Notes: a model not told the origin generated them from the sequence alone. 64,000 bases of DNA from Anaerobacillus alkalidiazotrophicus (GCF_001866055.1 NZ_MLQS01000001.1:922501-986500), one strand, 5' to 3'. Shown: positions 20,207-30,327, counted from the first letter of the stretch. Made by a program: numbers and translations.

Positions 20207-21490
20207 ATGTTTGTAGATAAAGTTACAGTATTTGTTAAAGGTGGCGACGGAGGGAATGGTATGGTAGCCTTTCGTCGTGAAAAATATGTTCCTAATGGTG
20301 GTCCGGCTGGTGGTGACGGTGGAAATGGAGCAAATGTTGTATTTGAAGTTGAAGAAGGATTAAGAACATTGATGGACTTCCGTTATCAAAGGCACTTCAA
20401 GGCTGAACGTGGGGAGCATGGTAGACCTAAAAGTCAGCATGGTAAAAATGCTGAAGACATGGTAATCAAGGTTCCGCCGGGAACTACTGTTATAGATGAA
20501 GAAACGAAACAAACAATTGCTGATTTGGTTAAACATGGACAAACTGCAATTATAGCAAAAGGTGGGCGTGGTGGTAGAGGGAATAGTCGATTTGCAACAC
20601 CTACTAATCCAGCCCCGGAAATTGCTGAAAATGGAGAACCTGGACAGGAGAGAAATGTAACATTAGAATTAAAACTTCTCGCTGATGTAGGACTTGTGGG
20701 ATTCCCGAGTGTGGGTAAGTCAACGCTCCTTTCGGTTGTTTCGGCCGCAAAACCTAAAATTGCAGAGTACCACTTTACTACAATTAAGCCGAATCTTGGA
20801 GTTGTTGATGTTGAAGATGGTCGTAGCTTTGTAATGGCGGATTTACCTGGTTTAATTGAAGGTGCCCATTTAGGGGTAGGTCTAGGTCATCAATTTTTAA
20901 GACATATTGAGCGTACAAAAGTCATTGTTCACGTTATTGATATGTCAGGATTAGAGGGACGTGACCCTTACGAAGATTATGTCAAAATCAATGATGAGTT
21001 AAAAGAATATAATCTTCGTTTAACTGAACGTCCACAAATTATTGTTGCTAATAAAATGGACATGCCTGAAGCTGAAGACAACTTAGCGGCTTTTAAGGAA
21101 AACTTAAATGATAAAGATATCCCTATTTTTCCTATATCAGCTATAACGAAAAAAGGATTACGTGAATTACTATTAGCGATTGCTGATAAGGTAGATGTTA
21201 CAGAAGAGTTTCCACTTATTGAGGAAGAAACAGAAAGTAGGGTTATCTACCGACATGAAAAGCAGGAAGAACCATTTAAAATTACAAGGGATGACGATGG
21301 GGCATATGTCCTCTCTGGAGATCAAATAGAAAAGCTATTTAAAATGACTGATTTCTCAAGGGATGAGTCAGTACGTCGCTTTGCGCGCCAAATGAGAGGT
21401 ATGGGAGTGGATACATCACTTCGAGAACGTGGTGCAAAGGATGGAGACATTGTCCGTATTTTAAAATTTGAGTTTGAGTTTATTGAATAA
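20207..21490 (+). CDS. obg: Obg GTPase
   Basis: 427 residues. A ribosome-associated GTPase needed for growth and sporulation. The order is a glycine-rich Obg domain (1-158; [25 protein letters not shown] repeats), a G domain with P-loop GFPSVGKST and G3 [10 protein letters not shown], the NKMD G4 motif, and a C-terminal OCT domain (about 350-427). Ribosome-binding site GAGGTG. It is co-directional with spo0B and followed by a terminator. Confidence 0.97.
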   Translation: MFVDKVTVFVKGGDGGNGMVAFRREKYVPNGGPAGGDGGNGANVVFEVEEGLRTLMDFRYQRHFKAERGEHGRPKSQHGKNAEDMVIKVPPGTTVIDEETKQTIADLVKHGQTAIIAKGGRGGRGNSRFATPTNPAPEIAENGEPGQERNVTLELKLLADVGLVGFPSVGKSTLLSVVSAAKPKIAEYHFTTIKPNLGVVDVEDGRSFVMADLPGLIEGAHLGVGLGHQFLRHIERTKVIVHVIDMSGLEGRDPYEDYVKINDELKEYNLRLTERPQIIVANKMDMPEAEDNLAAFKENLNDKDIPIFPISAITKKGLRELLLAIADKVDVTEEFPLIEEETESRVIYRHEKQEEPFKITRDDDGAYVLSGDQIEKLFKMTDFSRDESVRRFARQMRGMGVDTSLRERGAKDGDIVRILKFEFEFIE

Positions 21491-21493
21491 CAT

Positions 21494-21525
21494 GAAAAAA
21501 GCTGCCTATATTAGGTAGCTTTTTC
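21494..21525 (+). terminator. terminator after obg
   Basis: AAAAAGCTGCCTA and TAGGTAGCTTTTT pair with one G-U wobble and end in a T-run. Confidence 0.85.
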
Positions 21526-21574
21526 CTGTCAATTTCGAATATAACAGAAGGATACATCCTATATGGTTGCTTTT

Positions 21575-21606
21575 CGCTCGTGACCAAGGCGCTTGCGTTT
21601 TTCTTG
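21575..21606 (+). repeat. family G partial copy
   Basis: CGCTCGTGACCAAGGCGCTT followed by GCGTTTTTCTTG matches the right half of the element at 57692-57774. The left half is degraded. It lies between the obg terminator and the pheB promoter. Confidence 0.7.
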
Positions 21607-21615
21607 AGATTTTAG

Positions 21616-21644
21616 TTGTCAAAATTATCTTGCAAATTTATAAT
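21616..21644 (+). promoter_or_regulatory. sigma-A promoter of pheB-pheA
   Basis: TTGTCA, a 17-base spacer and TATAAT lie about 30 nt upstream of the pheB start. Confidence 0.8.
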
Positions 21645-21676
21645 GTAATAATAGGAATTTTAGGTGGTGGTTTTGT

Positions 21677-22126
21677 TTGGCAAACAAAAGTGATGAGTTT
21701 TATCTTGTGCGTGCTGATATATTGTCTGAAGCGATGCAAAAGACGTTAGAAGCAAAAGCTTTAATAGATAGTGGTAAAGCTAGAAATATAAATGAAGCTG
21801 TACAGGCGGTTGATTTAAGTAGGAGTGCTTACTATAAATATAAAGACGGAATTTTTCCTTTTCACAAAATGGTGAAAGAAAAAATAATAACTCTTTCTAT
21901 ACATCTTGAGGATAGATCAGGTACTTTATCGAAACTTTTATCTGTTGTAGCAAATGCAGGGTCAAATGTGTTAACAATTAACCAAACAATTCCTTTACAA
22001 GGACGTGCAACTATTACCTTAACAATTGAAACTGCACCAATGACTGTTGGAATAGATCATTTAGTGAAGCAAATTCAGCAACTTGATGCAGTTGAAAAAG
22101 TAGAATTAATTGGATCAGGAGCATAG
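21677..22126 (+). CDS. pheB: ACT-domain protein PheB
   Basis: 149 residues from a TTG start with AGGTGGTGG seven bases upstream. An N-terminal helical segment with [17 protein letters not shown] is followed by a C-terminal ACT domain (about 70-149) starting at [18 protein letters not shown]. Small ACT-domain proteins of this family are co-encoded with prephenate dehydratase and are presumed to affect aromatic amino acid metabolism. The biochemical role is not settled. It is 17 nt from pheA. Confidence 0.9.
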   Translation: MANKSDEFYLVRADILSEAMQKTLEAKALIDSGKARNINEAVQAVDLSRSAYYKYKDGIFPFHKMVKEKIITLSIHLEDRSGTLSKLLSVVANAGSNVLTINQTIPLQGRATITLTIETAPMTVGIDHLVKQIQQLDAVEKVELIGSGA

Positions 22127-22143
22127 ATTGAAAGGAGTTAACA

Positions 22144-23028
22144 ATGAATAAAATTGCTTATTTAGGTCCTAAAGGAACATTTACTGAGATGGCTACTATA
22201 TCAGTATTTCCGAGTGACGAACGAATACCTTTCCGTACGATTCCGGATTGTATGGATGCAGTATCGAAGAATATAGTGGATTTTGCCGTAGTTCCTATTG
22301 AAAATACAATCGAAGGATCAGTTAACTTAACATTAGATTATTTAATTCATAATCAAAAATTATTAATTAACGGTGAAATTACAGTGCCAATTGAACAGCA
22401 ACTTTTAATTCATAGCAATAATATTAAAAATTGGACGGCTATTAAGAAAGTATATTCACACCCACATGCAATCGCACAATGTCATAAATTTTTACGCTCT
22501 TTATTACCGGATGCGGAATTTGAATATACGAACTCTACTGGTTCTGCAGCAGATTATGTAGCACAAAATCCTGATCAGCCTATTGCTGCAATAGCGAATG
22601 AGCTAGCTGCCAAAGAATACAACTTAGTTGTTGCCGAAAAAAACATACACGATTATGAAAATAACCATACACGCTTTGTTATATTAAAAAATGAAAGTAG
22701 TAGTATGCCAGAATCTCCTTCACACTATATTGGTGATAAAACTACATTAATGGTTACTTTGCCTGCAGATTATCCAGGAGCCCTTCATCATGTACTGTCA
22801 GCGTTTGCCTGGAGAAAGTTAAACCTTTCGAAGATAGAATCCAGGCCTATGAAAACGGGGCTTGGCAATTATTTCTTTGTTATTGATGTCGCTATGAAAA
22901 TGGATGAAGTATTAATTCCAGGGGTTATTGCTGAACTTGAAGCCCTTAAGTGTCAAGTAACTCTATTAGGAAGTTATCCTTGTTATTCATTATCAAAAAA
23001 AGTAGATGAAATCAGAGTAGAAACGTAA
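22144..23028 (+). CDS. pheA: prephenate dehydratase
   Basis: 294 residues. It converts prephenate to phenylpyruvate for phenylalanine synthesis. The catalytic part starts YLGPKGTFTEMA and has the conserved TRF motif in NNHTRFVIL (about 178-186). A C-terminal ACT domain with ESRP (SKIESRPMKTGLGNYFF) provides phenylalanine feedback binding. It follows pheB with an AAAGGAG site and ends in a strong terminator. Confidence 0.95.
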   Translation: MNKIAYLGPKGTFTEMATISVFPSDERIPFRTIPDCMDAVSKNIVDFAVVPIENTIEGSVNLTLDYLIHNQKLLINGEITVPIEQQLLIHSNNIKNWTAIKKVYSHPHAIAQCHKFLRSLLPDAEFEYTNSTGSAADYVAQNPDQPIAAIANELAAKEYNLVVAEKNIHDYENNHTRFVILKNESSSMPESPSHYIGDKTTLMVTLPADYPGALHHVLSAFAWRKLNLSKIESRPMKTGLGNYFFVIDVAMKMDEVLIPGVIAELEALKCQVTLLGSYPCYSLSKKVDEIRVET

Positions 23029-23072
23029 AAACACGAGAAAACGCTTTTCCTAGCGTTTTCTCGTGTTTTTTT
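23028..23072 (+). terminator. terminator of pheBA
   Basis: AACACGAGAAAACGC and GCGTTTTCTCGTGTT form a 15-bp stem, followed by TTTTTT. Confidence 0.92.
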
Positions 23073-23274
23073 GAAAATAAGATTTATAAAATTCGAGGTT
23101 AGAAAGCTGTAACTCCTTGCTTCATTGCTTCTGCGATTACTCGCCGCAAGATATCGTCGACGAAACACTGTTTTGTGGAAGGGCACATTAGAGCCATGCT
23201 ACAAGTCGTGGAAGTGCAATTATTTCCATCTAGAGCTACCACGCTTGTGCTTTTCTTATTTGGCCGGAATCGTC

Positions 23275-23820
23275 CTAATTATCCTCTAACAAATAACCTG
23301 CTTGGGCTAAAGCAATACATATTTCATTAAGTTCTTCTTGTGTTCTTGCCTCAATTGTATGAAGGTGAACGCCTCCAGTGAGTTGTGATAAAAGTGAGGC
23401 ATTAGTTGAATTTATCTTTGAAATGAACTCCTTTACGTCCTTACGATTTCGTATCATTAAGGAAGCGGTAATCTCACCGTAGACTTGATGTTCGACAACA
23501 ACGTCTTTAACAATTCCTCCGTGATCTACGATAATATTTAATTCATGAATTGTATCTTCCGGTGAATGCTTACAAGCGATTACCTTTGAGTGTAAATCAA
23601 CTTTTAGTTGTTCTTTAATAAAAATATAGCCTTGTGAAGTAGCTAAGATTGGGTAATTTCTTGCTTTTAATATCGAAATGTCTTGAACAATGACCTGCCG
23701 ACTAACATTTGTTTTCGTTGCTAAATCATTTCCAGTAATAGGTGAATCTGTTTCCATAAGCCATTGTAATAACAAGTCTCTCCGTTCTTCCCCTAAGATT
23801 TTGTCTTGTTGTTGTTTCAT
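23275..23820 (-). CDS. nadR: niacin-responsive repressor NiaR/NadR
   Basis: 181 residues: an N-terminal winged helix (about 12-65; NDLATKTNVSRQVIVQDI) and a C-terminal 3H domain with histidines in CKHSPEDTIHEL, VDHGG and GGVHLHT that coordinate metal. Family members repress de novo NAD genes when nicotinic acid is present. It is 13 nt downstream of nifS on the minus strand, next to nadBCA, as in B. subtilis (yrxA). The predicted operator is in the divergent region 24959-25253. Confidence 0.92.
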   Translation of the reverse strand: MKQQQDKILGEERRDLLLQWLMETDSPITGNDLATKTNVSRQVIVQDISILKARNYPILATSQGYIFIKEQLKVDLHSKVIACKHSPEDTIHELNIIVDHGGIVKDVVVEHQVYGEITASLMIRNRKDVKEFISKINSTNASLLSQLTGGVHLHTIEARTQEELNEICIALAQAGYLLEDN

Positions 23821-23833
23821 CCAAGTAGCCCCC

Positions 23834-24958
23834 TTATGGTAACGTAGTTTCTACTATATCTTTAATTGCATTTGCAGTTTCTATAATGTGTGCTTCTGTC
23901 GTATGTTTACCCATTGATATTCTAATGAGTTCCCTGGAGGCGTCTTTTTTGTATCCTAATTGAAGCATTGTTTTAGATGCATTTTGCCCTTCAACTTTAC
24001 AAGCTGTCCCAGTGGATACAGCAATATTTTTCCTGTTTAGTTCTAGCATTGTATATTGCCCTTCTATACCATGAACCCTTAAGGATAAATGGTGACTTAG
24101 TCGTTCATCTGGGTGCCCGATTAAACTATGGGTAACACAGTTATTTGATAATAATGATAATAATTGTTGACTTAATTGCTTTAAACGTAACTGTTCAACT
24201 TCCATATTTTCGCAAATCTCTATAGCTGCTTGTGCGAAGCTTGCGATAGCAGGCACATTTACTGTTCCTGCTCGAAATCCACTTTCATGGGATGTGTTTG
24301 GAATTACTGGTTTCCAAGATACCTTAGGAGAAATATAAACTGCCCCTACTCCTTTCGGTCCATAGATTTTATGACTTGATAATGAAATACTATCTACGTT
24401 TAAGCTCGTAATATCTATAGGTATCTTACCAAAAGCTTGGACACAATCACTGTGAAATAGAATATTTTCATCTTTTAAAAAAGCGCCAATTTGACTGATA
24501 TTTTGGATTGTACCGATATCTGAATTAGCATAACAAATTGAAACAAGAACAGTATTATCTTTTATTGCTTGTTTTACTGTATCGAGACTAACAACCCCAT
24601 ATTTGTCTACATCTAGGAAGGTGATTTCGAAGCCTTCTTCTTCTAATTGAGTAAAAGTATTTAATACCGAAAAATGTTCAATACTTGTTGTAATAATATG
24701 ACCTTTTTTCCCTTTAACTAAAGATTTTATGGCTAGGTTATTAGAATCTGATCCACCACCTGTGAAATAGATCCCTTTTGCCTCTGTGTTGACACAACTG
24801 GCAATTGCCTTTCTAGATTGTTCTAAAAGACTTTTAGCTTTTGTACCGACGTCGTGAAGGCTACTAGGATTTCCGTAGAATTCTTTTGATGCTTTTATAA
24901 AAACTTCTAAAGCACTATCTGACATAGGAGTTGTTGCACAATAATCCAAATAAATCAT
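23834..24958 (-). CDS. nifS: cysteine desulfurase NadS (NifS-like)
   Basis: 374 residues, a class V PLP-dependent aminotransferase fold. Lys197 in SLSSHKIYG binds PLP, and Cys320 in STGTAC carries the persulfide. In B. subtilis this paralogue supplies sulfur for the NadA iron-sulfur cluster, which fits its divergent placement against nadBCA. The start ATG is at 24958. A hairpin lies in its leader at 25024-25061. Confidence 0.93.
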   Translation of the reverse strand: MIYLDYCATTPMSDSALEVFIKASKEFYGNPSSLHDVGTKAKSLLEQSRKAIASCVNTEAKGIYFTGGGSDSNNLAIKSLVKGKKGHIITTSIEHFSVLNTFTQLEEEGFEITFLDVDKYGVVSLDTVKQAIKDNTVLVSICYANSDIGTIQNISQIGAFLKDENILFHSDCVQAFGKIPIDITSLNVDSISLSSHKIYGPKGVGAVYISPKVSWKPVIPNTSHESGFRAGTVNVPAIASFAQAAIEICENMEVEQLRLKQLSQQLLSLLSNNCVTHSLIGHPDERLSHHLSLRVHGIEGQYTMLELNRKNIAVSTGTACKVEGQNASKTMLQLGYKKDASRELIRISMGKHTTEAHIIETANAIKDIVETTLP

Positions 24959-25023
24959 AATAAGTCACCTTCTTTACTGGGTATTTAAATTGGTTAATAT
25001 TGTCAAATTTAACACAATAATTA

Positions 25024-25061
25024 GAAAACCTTACTTGAAGACTACTTGTAGTAAGGTTTTC
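25024..25061. other. inverted repeat in nadS-nadB divergent region
   Basis: AAAACCTTACT and AGTAAGGTTTT flank a 15-16-nt loop. In the leftward direction it would lie in the nadS leader, ending in TTTTCT, so it could act as an attenuator. This is inference only. Confidence 0.45.
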
Positions 25062-25138
25062 TCTTTATTAAAAGATAATATAACTTTTCCTTACTAAAAA
25101 AAAGTCTTGTCACTAGTTTAAAATTATGTAAATATAGG

Positions 25139-25148
25139 TGTCAAGACA
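25139..25148. promoter_or_regulatory. candidate NiaR operator
   Basis: TGTCAAGACA is an inverted TGTC/GACA pair. Its TGTCAA is also the complement of a leftward TTGACA -35 for nadS. A related TCTTGTCACTAG lies about 30 nt to the left. The position between the NiaR-regulated operons makes it a good operator candidate, but I have not matched it to a published consensus. Confidence 0.5.
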
Positions 25149-25201
25149 GTTGTAGACATTCATTGGAATATGTTTTACGAGATAAGTGTCATACTTCTAT
25201 T

Positions 25202-25230
25202 TTGATAAGGCTTTACGTAACGATTATTAT
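25202..25230 (+). promoter_or_regulatory. sigma-A promoter of nadBCA
   Basis: TTGATA, a 17-base spacer and TATTAT end about 24 nt upstream of the nadB start. The GTGTCATAC-type sequence just left of it may be a second repressor half-site. Confidence 0.65.
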
Positions 25231-25253
25231 CTTCTAATTTTAGGAGGGTGAGT

Positions 25254-26867
25254 ATGAATGTAATGAAAACTGATGTTGTTATTATTGGCAGTGGGTTGGC
25301 CGGACTAATGACAGCGTATTACCTTTGTGAAAAATACAATGTGGCACTTGTCACAAAAACTAAGTTGGCTCATAGTAACTCAATCCTCGCACAAGGCGGC
25401 ATTGCTGCGGCAGTAGCAAAGGAAGATCATTGGAAAAACCATTTTCAAGATACTGTTGTTGCTGGTGGTTATCATAATGAAAAAAAAGCAACAGAACTCC
25501 TTGTAAAAAAAGGTACCACTCTCATAAAGAAGCTTGTAGAGATTGGTGTAAGTTTTGATAGAGATGAAAAAAATGAATTTTCACTAGGAATGGAAGGGGC
25601 TCATAGAGTAAGAAGAGTCCTTCATGCGGGTGGAGATGCAACTGGTAAGGTAATGGTAGAGTCAGTTATTGCAAATGTCCTCTCAAAAATAAATGTTATA
25701 GAAGATTCAACGGCATATGATTTACATGTAGAAAACGGGGGGTGCCGTGGAGTCTATATAAAAGATCTAAATGAAAATTTATGTTTCATAGAAGCTGATC
25801 ACGTAATTTTAGCAACCGGTGGGATCGGACAATTATATAAAGTTACATCTAACTGTAAGGAAGCAACAGGAGATGGGATAACTATGGCTTATCGAGCAGG
25901 TGCTGCGATAGCCGATATGGAATTTATTCAATTTCATCCGACGTTAATGATGGTTGGTGGCAATTGTCTAGGTTTAATCTCAGAAGCTGTACGAGGTGAG
26001 GGAGCAAAGCTTGTAACCGAAGATGGCAACTATCTAATGCAAGGTAAGCACCAATTGGAAGATTTAGCCCCTCGTGATATTGTTGCTAGAGAAATTTTTA
26101 AAATAAGACAAAAAAGCGAAACAGTTTATTTAGATATAAAAAACATAAGGAATTTTAAAGAACGTTTTCCATCAATTACTAACATGTGCAAACATACAGG
26201 GGTACTAGAAAAGGGATTAATCTCAGTTGAACCTGGTGCACATTTTATCATGGGTGGTATAAAGGTAAATGAAAATGGTGAAACAACAGTGAAAAATTTA
26301 TATGCTGTTGGTGAATGTGCAAATACTGGGGTTCATGGTGCAAATCGGCTAGCAAGTAATTCTTTGTTAGAGGCTGTTGTCTTTGCAGAACAACTCGCAA
26401 AGACAATTTTATTAGCAAGAAAACAACGGTCATACGATGTAAAGTTAAACGTAAAGGTACCTTCGTCAGTTCTTTTGAATCTCCCTACGATTGAACAGAT
26501 TCAAAATGTTATGGATCGTTATGTCGGAATTATTCGAAATGAAAAAGACTTAAAGCGAGCAATTACATGGTTCAATCAATTTAAAAATATCTATGAAGAA
26601 CAAAATCATTTGCATTTGTCTATTCATGAAAAAACAATTTGCAACATGCTAATTGTCGGAAATTTAATTGCAAATGCAAGTCTTAAAAGAAATGAAAGCC
26701 GTGGTGGCCATTATCGAATAGATTTTCCCAAAACGAATGACCAGCGCTGGGTTGGTTTTAAAAATGTTAGTGTTAATGGTGTTTTATTTCGTGAAAAGTT
26801 TCACGAATATGATGATCTTATTGAACAATCATTACCTAAGGTTAAAAAGGAGTTGTCCATTTCGTGA
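25254..26867 (+). CDS. nadB: L-aspartate oxidase
   Basis: 537 residues from ATG 25254, with GGAGGG five bases upstream; a GTG at 25248 is in frame but overlaps that site. It oxidises aspartate to iminoaspartate, the first step of de novo NAD synthesis. The FAD motif VVIIGSGLAGLMTAYYL, the HSNSILAQGGIAAA block, and the active-site region QFHPT and AVRGEGAKL are clear. Its last bases overlap nadC by four (GTGA). Confidence 0.94.
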   Translation: MNVMKTDVVIIGSGLAGLMTAYYLCEKYNVALVTKTKLAHSNSILAQGGIAAAVAKEDHWKNHFQDTVVAGGYHNEKKATELLVKKGTTLIKKLVEIGVSFDRDEKNEFSLGMEGAHRVRRVLHAGGDATGKVMVESVIANVLSKINVIEDSTAYDLHVENGGCRGVYIKDLNENLCFIEADHVILATGGIGQLYKVTSNCKEATGDGITMAYRAGAAIADMEFIQFHPTLMMVGGNCLGLISEAVRGEGAKLVTEDGNYLMQGKHQLEDLAPRDIVAREIFKIRQKSETVYLDIKNIRNFKERFPSITNMCKHTGVLEKGLISVEPGAHFIMGGIKVNENGETTVKNLYAVGECANTGVHGANRLASNSLLEAVVFAEQLAKTILLARKQRSYDVKLNVKVPSSVLLNLPTIEQIQNVMDRYVGIIRNEKDLKRAITWFNQFKNIYEEQNHLHLSIHEKTICNMLIVGNLIANASLKRNESRGGHYRIDFPKTNDQRWVGFKNVSVNGVLFREKFHEYDDLIEQSLPKVKKELSIS

Positions 26868-27697
26868 ATAAATTAAAATTAAAGTCGTCTATACAGGGTT
26901 TTTTCGAGGAAGACTTAGGACTTGGTGATTTAACTAGTGAATCAATTTTTTCAGAAAAAGATTATGGATATGGTGAATTTATTTGTAAAGATGATGGTAT
27001 TTTTTGTGGTACAGAAGTTGTTGAACAAGGTTTTAAACTACTAAATGACCGAATTTCAGTCGATTTTACAATCAAAGATAGCACAGAAGTTAAAAAAGGT
27101 GAAAAAATAGCCTTGGTCGAAGGTCCTGTTTTAGACTTATTAATGGGAGAACGTGTAATACTTAATTTATTGCAACGAATGAGTGGTATTGCAACAATAA
27201 CGAAAAAAGCAGTTGGAAATCTACAAGGTAATCATACGAAAATATGTGACACTAGGAAAACAACACCAGGATTAAGAATGTTTGAAAAATATGCAGTTAC
27301 ATGTGGTGGTGGTTATAATCACCGTTTTGGTTTATATGATGCTGTCATGATTAAAGATAATCATATTTCTGCTAGTGGTGGAATTGAAAATGCAGTAAAG
27401 AAAGTCCGAGAGAGGCTTGGCCATACAGTAAAAGTTGAAGTGGAAACAGAATCTACTGAGGATGTTATTGCTGCTGTAAAAGCACAAGCAGATATTATTA
27501 TGTTTGACAACCGAACTCCAGAGGAAATCTTTGAACTCTTGAAGCTTGTACCTAAAGGAATTGTGACGGAAGCTTCTGGTGGGATAACATTAGACAATAT
27601 CGGGAGTTACTCATTAACGAATGTAGATTATATTTCTTTAGGCTTTTTAACTCATTCAGTAAAAGCCTTAGATATTAGTTTTAATATAGAAGTTTAG
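26864..27697 (+). CDS. nadC: nicotinate-nucleotide pyrophosphorylase (carboxylating)
   Basis: 277 residues from a GTG overlapping the nadB stop. It converts quinolinate and PRPP to nicotinate mononucleotide. Conserved blocks: NLLQRMSGIAT, CDTRKTTPGLR and GGGYNHRFGLYDAVMIKDNH, with the catalytic lysine and phosphate-binding residues. Middle gene of nadBCA. Confidence 0.95.
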   Translation: MNKLKLKSSIQGFFEEDLGLGDLTSESIFSEKDYGYGEFICKDDGIFCGTEVVEQGFKLLNDRISVDFTIKDSTEVKKGEKIALVEGPVLDLLMGERVILNLLQRMSGIATITKKAVGNLQGNHTKICDTRKTTPGLRMFEKYAVTCGGGYNHRFGLYDAVMIKDNHISASGGIENAVKKVRERLGHTVKVEVETESTEDVIAAVKAQADIIMFDNRTPEEIFELLKLVPKGIVTEASGGITLDNIGSYSLTNVDYISLGFLTHSVKALDISFNIEV

Positions 27698-27739
27698 AAT
27701 TGTTTTTGTATTTTGACATTATAAAAAGGGGATGGAGTC

Positions 27740-28843
27740 GTGAGTATTTTAGAAGTAATGAATGAAACAATTCAAATTCCAGATCATTATAAAAATATGA
27801 ATATAGAAGAAATGGAAGCTAGAATTAGGGAAATTAAAGCGAAATTTGGCACGCGTTTGTATATTCCAGGACATCATTATCAGAAGGATGAAGTTATACA
27901 ATTTGCCGATGACACTGGAGATTCATTAAAACTAGCACAACTTTCTGCAAACAATACCCAAGCTGAATTTATTGTTTTTTGCGGAGTTCATTTTATGGCA
28001 GAAACAGCAGATATTTTGACAAACGAAAATCAAAAAGTATTTTTACCTGATATGAGAGCAGGCTGTTCGATGGCAGATATGGCCAATATAGAACAGACAA
28101 ACCTTGCGTGGACAAAACTTCAACATATATTTGGTGATACGTTATTACCGCTAACCTATGTAAATAGTACAGCAGAAATAAAAGCTTTTTGTGGGAGGAA
28201 TGGGGGTGCTACTGTAACTTCTTCAAATGCAAAAAATATGGTAGAGTGGGCATTTACGAAAAAAGAAAGAGTTTTCTTTTTACCAGACCAACATTTGGGT
28301 AGAAATACAGCATGTGAATTAGGTATCTCATTAGAAAATATGGCTATTTGGGATCCAGAACTTGAAGAGTTACAGTTTGAAGGAGATGTAAATAACATTA
28401 AAGTTGTTTTATGGAAAGGTTATTGCTCTGTTCACGAGAAATTTACCGTAGAAAACATTGAAGAAATGCGAAATCAATATAAAGATATAAATATAATTGT
28501 TCACCCTGAATGTACTCATGATGTGGTTCAACTAGCAGACTTTGCTGGTTCAACGAACTATATTATTGATAAACTTCAAGAAGCCGATCCGGATACTGTT
28601 TGGGCTGTTGGTACAGAAATGAATTTAGTTAAGAGGCTAGCCCAAATTCATGCTGACAAGAAAGTTATGTCCCTAAATCCGAATATGTGCCCATGTCTTA
28701 CGATGAATCGTATTGACTTGGCTCACTTATTATGGTCGTTAGAAAGTATTGAAAAAGGGAATCCGATCAACCAAATCATTGTTAATAAAGACGTTGCTAA
28801 AGATGCAGTAAAAGCAGTCGATAGAATGCTTCATAGATCTTAA
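27740..28843 (+). CDS. nadA: quinolinate synthase
   Basis: 367 residues from a GTG start behind GGGGATGG. It condenses iminoaspartate with dihydroxyacetone phosphate to quinolinate using a [4Fe-4S] cluster. Candidate cluster cysteines are in [17 protein letters not shown] and NMCPCLTMN. It is the long Bacillus form (about 368 residues). Last gene of the operon, followed by a terminator. Confidence 0.95.
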   Translation: MSILEVMNETIQIPDHYKNMNIEEMEARIREIKAKFGTRLYIPGHHYQKDEVIQFADDTGDSLKLAQLSANNTQAEFIVFCGVHFMAETADILTNENQKVFLPDMRAGCSMADMANIEQTNLAWTKLQHIFGDTLLPLTYVNSTAEIKAFCGRNGGATVTSSNAKNMVEWAFTKKERVFFLPDQHLGRNTACELGISLENMAIWDPELEELQFEGDVNNIKVVLWKGYCSVHEKFTVENIEEMRNQYKDINIIVHPECTHDVVQLADFAGSTNYIIDKLQEADPDTVWAVGTEMNLVKRLAQIHADKKVMSLNPNMCPCLTMNRIDLAHLLWSLESIEKGNPINQIIVNKDVAKDAVKAVDRMLHRS

Positions 28844-28871
28844 TAATTAAAAAATTAGAATTTAATAAAAA

Positions 28872-28912
28872 TAAATGAGCATAGAGACAATCTCTATGCT
28901 CATTTATTTTTA
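28872..28912 (+). terminator. terminator of nadBCA
   Basis: AAATGAGCATAGAGA, CAA loop and TCTCTATGCTCATTT, then ATTTTTAT. Confidence 0.92.
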
Positions 28913-29092
28913 TAAGAGGAATTAAAAAAGCTCGGGTACAATGTAGAACTGTTAAAAAGAAATGATATTCAATTGGTTATATCTAACTTTTTTTCTGCAT
29001 AAATTGTGCTGAAGAGTATTTTTGAACGTAGGCATGAAACTAAAGAAAATAAATACTTTTGCTGAGGAATTAGCTTAAGGAGGGAATGTAAC

Positions 29093-30322
29093 GTGAAAAT
29101 TCATATTGTTCAGCAAGGAGATACTTTATGGAATTTAGCTAAGAAATACAATGTAGATTTTGAACAACTCAAAGCAGTCAATAATCATCTTAGCAATCCA
29201 GATGTCATTATGCCAGGAATGAAAATAAAAATTCCTACTGCTGGTGTTCCTGTAAAAAAACAGGTTCCTAAGAAAGAAGAACCGATAGTTATTAAAGAAC
29301 AACCAAAACCTAAGGAAGTACCAGTTCCAAAGAAAGAAGTAAAAGTACCACCGCCTGCACCAGAAGTAGTGAAAAAGCCAGAACCAGTAATTCAACAACC
29401 AATACACCCGCAACCAATTCAAATACCAATTACTCAGGAACAATATCTTCATAATATGAATATGAATTTTAATATTTATAAGCCAATGGTAGCTCCACCA
29501 CCAAAAGTACCAGCGCCACCAAAAGTACCAGCGCCACCAAAAGTACCAGCACCACCAAAAATGCCAGCACCACCAAAAGTACCAGCGCCACCAAAAGTAC
29601 CAGCACCACCAAAAGTACCAGTAAAGGAAATTCCAAAGGTTGAGAAGCCAAAACCAGTGGTACCACCAGTACCACCACATAAAAAAGAAATTTCAAAACC
29701 ATTAAAACCAATAAAAGAACCTGTAATAAAGGCGGAGCCACCGAAATATCCAACGCCGCAACAATGTTATCCAGTGACAGGGATAATACCTGGATGTTCA
29801 TATCAAGTACCACCAGTAGTTCAACAATACCAAGCATATCCACAATACCCAATGATGCCGCCTGTAGGGACATATGGTTATCCGCAAGGACCAATGGGAG
29901 CACCAATGCCAGGAATGCCAATGCCACCAATGCCTACGTATCCACAGCCACAAGCTAGCCCATATGGAGTTGGACCAATACAGCAACAACCATGGAGCTA
30001 TATGCCAGAAGATGTGGATTTTGATGAACAAGATATTGAAGATGGTACTCCGACCGGAATGACGACATTACCTCCATATCCTGGAATGCAAATGCCGCCA
30101 ATGCAAATGCCGAATTCTTGGGGACAACCAACAGCACATCCGCAATATGGAGATGTTACCATGTATCAACAACCTGTTTCACCAGTAAATGCACAAATGA
30201 TGCCACAACCACAATGGGGTTATACACCATACCCAATGTATCAACCTCATTCACCACAATTTAGCCAGCACTTTCAACAACAAGTTCGTTCTGAAGACGA
30301 GGATGATGATAATAAAGATTAA
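29093..30322 (+). CDS. safA: spore coat assembly protein SafA
   Basis: 409 residues from a GTG start eight bases after AAGGAGGG. An N-terminal LysM domain (1-48; IVQQGDTLWNLAKKYNVDF and MPGMKIKIP) binds peptidoglycan and targets the spore cortex/coat interface. The rest is low complexity: a Lys/Pro/Val region with seven PPKVP-type repeats at 136-176, then a Pro/Met/Tyr/Gln-rich tail and an acidic C-terminus (EDEDDDNKD). Position between nadA and coxA matches B. subtilis safA. Tyrosine- and glutamine-rich tails suit coat cross-linking (inference). Confidence 0.88.
   Translation: MKIHIVQQGDTLWNLAKKYNVDFEQLKAVNNHLSNPDVIMPGMKIKIPTAGVPVKKQVPKKEEPIVIKEQPKPKEVPVPKKEVKVPPPAPEVVKKPEPVIQQPIHPQPIQIPITQEQYLHNMNMNFNIYKPMVAPPPKVPAPPKVPAPPKVPAPPKMPAPPKVPAPPKVPAPPKVPVKEIPKVEKPKPVVPPVPPHKKEISKPLKPIKEPVIKAEPPKYPTPQQCYPVTGIIPGCSYQVPPVVQQYQAYPQYPMMPPVGTYGYPQGPMGAPMPGMPMPPMPTYPQPQASPYGVGPIQQQPWSYMPEDVDFDEQDIEDGTPTGMTTLPPYPGMQMPPMQMPNSWGQPTAHPQYGDVTMYQQPVSPVNAQMMPQPQWGYTPYPMYQPHSPQFSQHFQQQVRSEDEDDDNKD
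29492..29623 (+). repeat. 18-nt coding tandem repeat in safA
   Basis: Seven units encoding APPKVP (one is APPKMP). The DNA unit is close to CCACCAAAAGTACCAGCG with few synonymous changes, so copy number is likely variable. Confidence 0.9.
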
Positions 30323-30327
30323 TATTC

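Noticed and set aside
21567..21749. 60-residue plus-strand frame upstream of pheB.
   Set aside because: It spans a family G repeat and the pheB promoter, and overlaps pheB in another frame.
29135..29930. Two minus-strand frames (181 and 153 residues) opposite safA.
   Set aside because: Composition is almost only Trp/Phe/Tyr or Val/Leu, the antisense of the Pro/Lys repeat region; no ribosome-binding site.
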